NCBI GenBank assembly: GCA_036506495.1
Contig: DASXRQ010000086.1
Location: 1 to 56,468, forward strand
Length of the DNA: 56,468 bases
Source of the DNA: DASXRC01 sp036506495
Lineage (GTDB): Bacteria > Actinomycetota > Actinomycetes > Mycobacteriales > Micromonosporaceae
Reading direction: 5' to 3'
Below are positions 51,266-56,468 of the stretch, one piece after another. Made by a program: the position numbers and the translations under genes. The notes beneath the pieces are model-generated. The model was given only the letters and a program-made list of their open reading frames with translations. It had not been told where the DNA came from and did not search any database. Each line of letters starts with the position of its first letter. The first letter of the stretch is position 1.

Positions 51266-52372
51266 GTGGCGTTCGCCGTCGACCTGAACGCGCTCGGCGC
51301 GGTGCCCGGCATGCTGCACCGCCTCGCCGGCGACGCTCGGGCCTGCCACGATTACGCGGCAGCACCGTACGCGGCGATGAACGGGCCGGTGCCGGGGCTC
51401 GACGCGGACAACGGCGCTGGCCTGATCAACCGGCTCGCCGGCAACCACGCCCGGATCCACCGCGAGGTGCTCGGGTTCCTCGCGGGCATCGGGGACCTCG
51501 CCGACCGGCAGGGCCGCGCGGTCGCCGAGGTGGTGGCGGGCTACGCCGCGGTCGACCGCCGGAATGCCCAGGCGTTGGACAGTCTCCTCGCGCCGACGGC
51601 GCTCGACCCGGGTCCCGGCCGCGTGCAGTCCCTGCAGCCGCAGTGGGAGCAGGTGCGCGCGCCGGAACCGCTCCGACCGACGGTCTGGCTCAAGCCGCTC
51701 GCCGACCATCGGGCGACCGTCCCGTACCAGCCGTCGTGGACAGACCTGCTCAGCCCCACCTCGCTGGCCCGCGACGCGATCTGGTACCTGACGGGCCTGG
51801 CCGCCCGCGCTGGCCTGTGCGAGCGCGCCCGCGATCCGATGGACGACCTGGTCACCCCGCTCGTCGGCGACTGGGCCGGCATGCGGGCGTGCGGACAGGC
51901 CCTGGGCCACCTCGCCGAGGCAACCCGGGCGCTCGCCTCCAACGCTGGCTGGATCGGCCTTCGGGTCGAGGGCGCATGGCTCGGCAACGCGGCCGACGCG
52001 TGTTGGACCCGGCTGCGCAGGCTCGAGCTCGCGCTGTCTCGTGCCCCCGATGCCCTGGGTCGGATGTCCAGTGCGTACCTGGACGTCTGCGACCGCATCC
52101 GGGACGCCACGGAGCTGGCCAAGTTCGCAGCGACCGAGCTTCTCGACTGGACCGCCGCCGCGCTGCTCGCCCCCGAGACCCTCGGTATCTCGCTTCTGGT
52201 CAAGGGCGTGGACCGCCTGTCACACGTGCGGGCCCTCATCAGGGTCTACAACAAGGCGCTCGCAATCATCGACACCGCAAGGACCGCCGTCGAACGCGGC
52301 GACTCCGTCCTCGCCGGGCTCGGCCTGCTCGACGTCGACGGCGACCTGGCCCTGCCCGGCGTCCCCGCGTAG
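51266..52372 (+). CDS. ESX-substrate-like helical protein
   Basis: This 368-residue, Ala-rich, almost wholly helical protein has no signal peptide. The N-terminal 115 residues (LNALGAVPGMLHRLAGDARA ... AEVVAGYAAVDRRNAQALD) resemble EspC-type helical hairpins. A second region at about 205-290 includes GAWLGNAADACWTRL, a W-x-G turn between helices as in WXG100 proteins. This suggests a substrate of the FtsK/EccC-like ATPase encoded just upstream (inference). GGGGAGGAA precedes the GTG. The 116-base gap before it contains a perfect DnaA-box-like TTTTCCACA. Confidence 0.7.
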   Translation: MAFAVDLNALGAVPGMLHRLAGDARACHDYAAAPYAAMNGPVPGLDADNGAGLINRLAGNHARIHREVLGFLAGIGDLADRQGRAVAEVVAGYAAVDRRNAQALDSLLAPTALDPGPGRVQSLQPQWEQVRAPEPLRPTVWLKPLADHRATVPYQPSWTDLLSPTSLARDAIWYLTGLAARAGLCERARDPMDDLVTPLVGDWAGMRACGQALGHLAEATRALASNAGWIGLRVEGAWLGNAADACWTRLRRLELALSRAPDALGRMSSAYLDVCDRIRDATELAKFAATELLDWTAAALLAPETLGISLLVKGVDRLSHVRALIRVYNKALAIIDTARTAVERGDSVLAGLGLLDVDGDLALPGVPA

Positions 52373-52390
52373 GCCCTCGAGGAGGCCATC

Positions 52391-52606
52391 GTGCCCACCA
52401 CCGACGACGCCGACCCGTCGCGCCGGGATCCGTACGACGCGCTCGCTGGGCACGGCGACCCGCTCGTGCGGGAGATCGGTGCCCAGCTGCGCGCCGGTCG
52501 CATCCGCCCCAGGGACGTGCTCGCGGCCGGCGCGTACCGCCCGGTCCTGCTGCGCGCCCTCGAGACCGTGCGCCGTCAGAACGCGGAGTGTGGGGAGCAT
52601 GGATAA
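52391..52606 (+). CDS. small hydrophilic protein of the secretion cluster
   Basis: This 71-residue charged protein, helical in its second half (VREIGAQLRAGRIRPRDVLA, then RPVLLRALETVRRQN), has GAGGAGG 9 bases before the GTG. It overlaps the next gene by 8 bases. No family recognised; it could be a chaperone or adaptor for the large helical protein upstream. Confidence 0.65.
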   Translation: MPTTDDADPSRRDPYDALAGHGDPLVREIGAQLRAGRIRPRDVLAAGAYRPVLLRALETVRRQNAECGEHG

Positions 52607-52853
52607 CAAGCCGCTGCCGCCACTCGAGCGGTCCGGCCACACGAGGTGGCGAGCCACCCCGGTGCTCGTGCACCGCACGACGCTGCTGGTGCTGGGGCCG
52701 CTCGGCTGCGGGCTGGTCATCATGTTGGCGGCCGTCGGCCCGTCCCTTGGACTGTCCCGGGATGTGCAGCGGGCGATGGCGGTGTTCGGCACGATCGGCG
52801 GGTACTGGCCGATCCAGCGCTTCTTGTCAGCCAGGTGGCTCAGGCGCGGATGA
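52599..52853 (+). CDS. small two-helix membrane protein
   Basis: This 84-residue protein has a polar N-terminus with HTRWRATPVLVHRT, then helices TLLVLGPLGCGLVIMLAAVG and, after a short loop, a weaker second helix (AVFGTIGGYWPIQRFL). GGGGAG precedes the ATG. It is the last rightward gene; its 3' end overlaps the convergent folE by 14 bases. Confidence 0.65.
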   Translation: MDNKPLPPLERSGHTRWRATPVLVHRTTLLVLGPLGCGLVIMLAAVGPSLGLSRDVQRAMAVFGTIGGYWPIQRFLSARWLRRG

Positions 52854-53421
52854 TGAGGCTCATCGCCTCGGACCGCGACTTCGCGTCGCACTGGAAGAGC
52901 CCGCGCACCGCCGAGGTGATGGTCTTCGACCCGGCCTTCTGGATGCCACGCATCGCCATGCACATGTGCTCGCACTCAAGCACCGCGATCACGCCGCGCG
53001 GATCCAGCTTCTCCATGAGCAGGTCGGCGATCTGTGAGGTGAGCCGCTCCTGCACCTGGGGGCGACGGGCGAATACCTCGACGAGCCGCGCCAGCTTGGA
53101 CAGCCCGGTGATCCGGCCGTGCTCGCCCGGGATATACCCGATGTGAGCGACTCCCCGGAACGGGAGCAGGTGGTGCTCGCACAGGCTGAAGACCTCGATG
53201 TCGCGCACGAGCACGAGCTCCTCGTGGTTGGCCTCGAACGCCGTCTTCAGCACCTGGCTCGGGTCCACCCGTAGGCCGGCAAAGAGCTCGGCGTACGCGC
53301 GGGCCACCCGGGCCGGCGTCCGGACCAGACCCTCGCGGTCCGGATCCTCGCCGACCGCGATCAGGATCTCGCGTACCGCCTTTTCGATGCGCGCCAGATC
53401 GACGGCCTGCTCGACGGGCAC
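52840..53421 (-). CDS. folE: GTP cyclohydrolase I
   Basis: This 193-residue protein from GTG 53421 has zinc and substrate motifs SLCEHHLLPFRGVAHIGY, ITGLSKLARLVEVFARRPQV, ERLTSQIADLL and LECEHMCMAMRGIQKAG. It opens the folate/pterin pathway from GTP. The reading frame stays open for 35 more codons upstream to the ftsH stop and encodes a plausible acidic segment (NDDYDVGGELSATEPDDDTL), but no ATG, GTG or TTG is found there. A CTG (53524-53526) overlaps the ftsH TGA as CTGA. So the true N-terminus is uncertain. Confidence 0.93.
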   Translation of the reverse strand: MPVEQAVDLARIEKAVREILIAVGEDPDREGLVRTPARVARAYAELFAGLRVDPSQVLKTAFEANHEELVLVRDIEVFSLCEHHLLPFRGVAHIGYIPGEHGRITGLSKLARLVEVFARRPQVQERLTSQIADLLMEKLDPRGVIAVLECEHMCMAMRGIQKAGSKTITSAVRGLFQCDAKSRSEAMSLIIRA

Positions 53422-53522
53422 GCCGGTCAGCTTGCCATCGATCAGACGCGCGGCGAGGTAGTCCAGGGTGTCGTCATCGGGCTCGGTAGCCGAGAGCTCG
53501 CCGCCGACGTCGTAGTCATCGT

Positions 53523-55535
<2,013 letters not shown>

Positions 55536-55828
55536 GTTGTTGTCGAGCGCGTCGCGCCCGGATCCTCCTGATCGCCGTCCGACCTCGAAAACTGAACGCG
55601 GCATACCGCGTCATCGGTCATTCGACGGTACACCAGCGGGCCCATGAGTGAGCCGGTGCGGCAACAGCCGCCGCGGGTGGCCATCGATGGCCGCCCGGTC
55701 AGCACCCGGCTGGTCGCCGCCGCCATCGCCCAATAAGGGCATTCAGGACGCCGCACCACCGTCCGGGGCACTGCCGACCAGCAACGGTAGTGGCCGATCC
55801 TGAGGGGGCGCTGAGTGTGGCGCCGCGC
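55536..55828. other. ftsH upstream / hpt downstream region
   Basis: This 293-base region has no convincing gene. AGGAGGATCC lies about 30 bases before the chosen ftsH ATG. CGCTGAG (55809-55815) and CTCAGCG (55828-55834) form a 7-bp stem over the end of hpt and may help terminate it. The ftsH promoter is presumably here but was not located. Confidence 0.45.
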
Positions 55829-56404
55829 TCAGCGGCGGGCGTACACCTCCGGCTTGAGGACGCCGACGTACGGCATCTCCCGGTACCGCTCGGCGTAATC
55901 CAGGCCGTAGCCGACCACGAACTCGCTGGGGATATCGAAGCCGACGTACTTGACCGGCACCGACACCTTGATCGCATCCGGCTTGCGGAATAGCGCCACG
56001 ACCTCGACGCTCGCCGCCGACCGGGATTCCAGGTACTTCAACAGCCATGACAGCGTCAGGCCGGAATCGACGATGTCCTCCACGACGAGCACGTGGCGGC
56101 CGGCGATGTCACGGTCGAGGTCCTTCAGGATGCGTACCACGCCCGAGGAGGTCGTGCCCTGGCCGTACGACGAGACGGCCATGAACTCCAGCTCCGCCGG
56201 TGGGCCGTGGCGCCCGAGCGCGCGGGAGAAATCGGCCATGAACATGACTGCTCCCTTGAGTACGCCAACCAGAATCAGTCCCTCCGACACGGACGCGTGG
56301 TCCGCGGCGACCTGTTTGGCGAGCTCCGCGATCTTCTCCCGGATCTGCTCCTCAGTGATGATCACGTGGTCGATGTCGGCGTCGTACCAGAAGCCGTCGG
56401 ACAT
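55829..56404 (-). CDS. hpt: hypoxanthine (guanine) phosphoribosyltransferase
   Basis: This 191-residue protein has the PRPP-binding loop HVLVVEDIVDSGLTLSWLL, VGVLKGAVMFMADFSRAL, AVSSYGQGTTSSGVVRILKD and the C-terminal KYVGFDIPSEFVVGYGLDY. It salvages hypoxanthine and guanine. In actinobacteria it lies between tilS and ftsH; tilS would be beyond the window edge. CAGGCT (56411-56416, minus strand) ends six bases before the ATG, suggesting a leaderless start. Confidence 0.96.
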   Translation of the reverse strand: MSDGFWYDADIDHVIITEEQIREKIAELAKQVAADHASVSEGLILVGVLKGAVMFMADFSRALGRHGPPAELEFMAVSSYGQGTTSSGVVRILKDLDRDIAGRHVLVVEDIVDSGLTLSWLLKYLESRSAASVEVVALFRKPDAIKVSVPVKYVGFDIPSEFVVGYGLDYAERYREMPYVGVLKPEVYARR

Positions 56405-56468
56405 GGGCTAAGCCTGCCCCATCGACGCCGATTCGCCGTCGGCGGGTCGGGTCGGATTCGGCGTCCCG

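Noticed and set aside
38497..52853. The secretion region as an intact integrative conjugative element
   Set aside because: No integrase, relaxase, replication gene, tRNA or flanking direct repeat is visible.

Overview
This is a high-GC actinobacterial chromosome segment. The backbone order carD - lpqE - radA - disA - mutY - clpC - lsr2 - coaX - panD/panC - DUF2520 - folK/folB/folP - folE - ftsH - hpt is the conserved order known from mycobacteria and relatives. The strong GC bias, the frequent GTG starts and the accessory genes fit a filamentous actinobacterium, most likely of the Micromonosporaceae. The family assignment is inference; I could not run a comparison.

Layout. 0-12.3 kb: carD (cut by the window edge), a thioredoxin-like membrane protein, an inserted mini-cluster for a small specialised metabolite (type III PKS, acyl-CoA-dehydrogenase-like flavoprotein and UbiG-like methyltransferase, with a divergent UbiA prenyltransferase), lpqE, radA, disA, two envelope proteins, an ACT-domain protein with def, and mutY. 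12.3-25.6 kb: a large membrane protein, clpC, lsr2, then leftward NAD/CoA precursor genes (DUF2520-panC-panD, two septum-formation-type lipoproteins of which one is broken by an amber codon, nadB-nadC-coaX). 25.7-36.7 kb: a MidA/NDUFAF7-type methyltransferase next to a vapBC pair and a stand-alone nuoD, a glycine-betaine-type ABC transporter with an apparently circularly permuted binding protein, and several membrane proteins. 36.2-38.5 kb: the folate operon folP-folB-folK-DUF3180.

38.8-52.9 kb is the accessory centre. Between folP and folE, which are adjacent in mycobacteria, lie about 14 kb of secretion-type genes. The first half looks like a type IV secretion core: VirB2-like pilin, VirB3-like protein, VirB4-type ATPase, VirB6-like membrane protein, VirB8/TcpC-like protein and a VirB1-like lysozyme/M23 hydrolase. 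The second half holds an FtsK/EccC-type ATPase with one intact and one degenerate P-loop, a coiled-coil membrane protein, a WXG100-sized helical protein and a 368-residue protein with ESX-like helical regions. No relaxase, integrase or flanking tRNA is visible, so it reads as a resident export machine rather than an intact mobile element. 52.8-56.4 kb: folE, ftsH and hpt.

Many genes appear to be transcribed from leaderless promoters: a TANNNT or CANNNT hexamer ends 6-7 bases before the ATG/GTG of at least thirteen genes. I used this pattern to choose several start codons.
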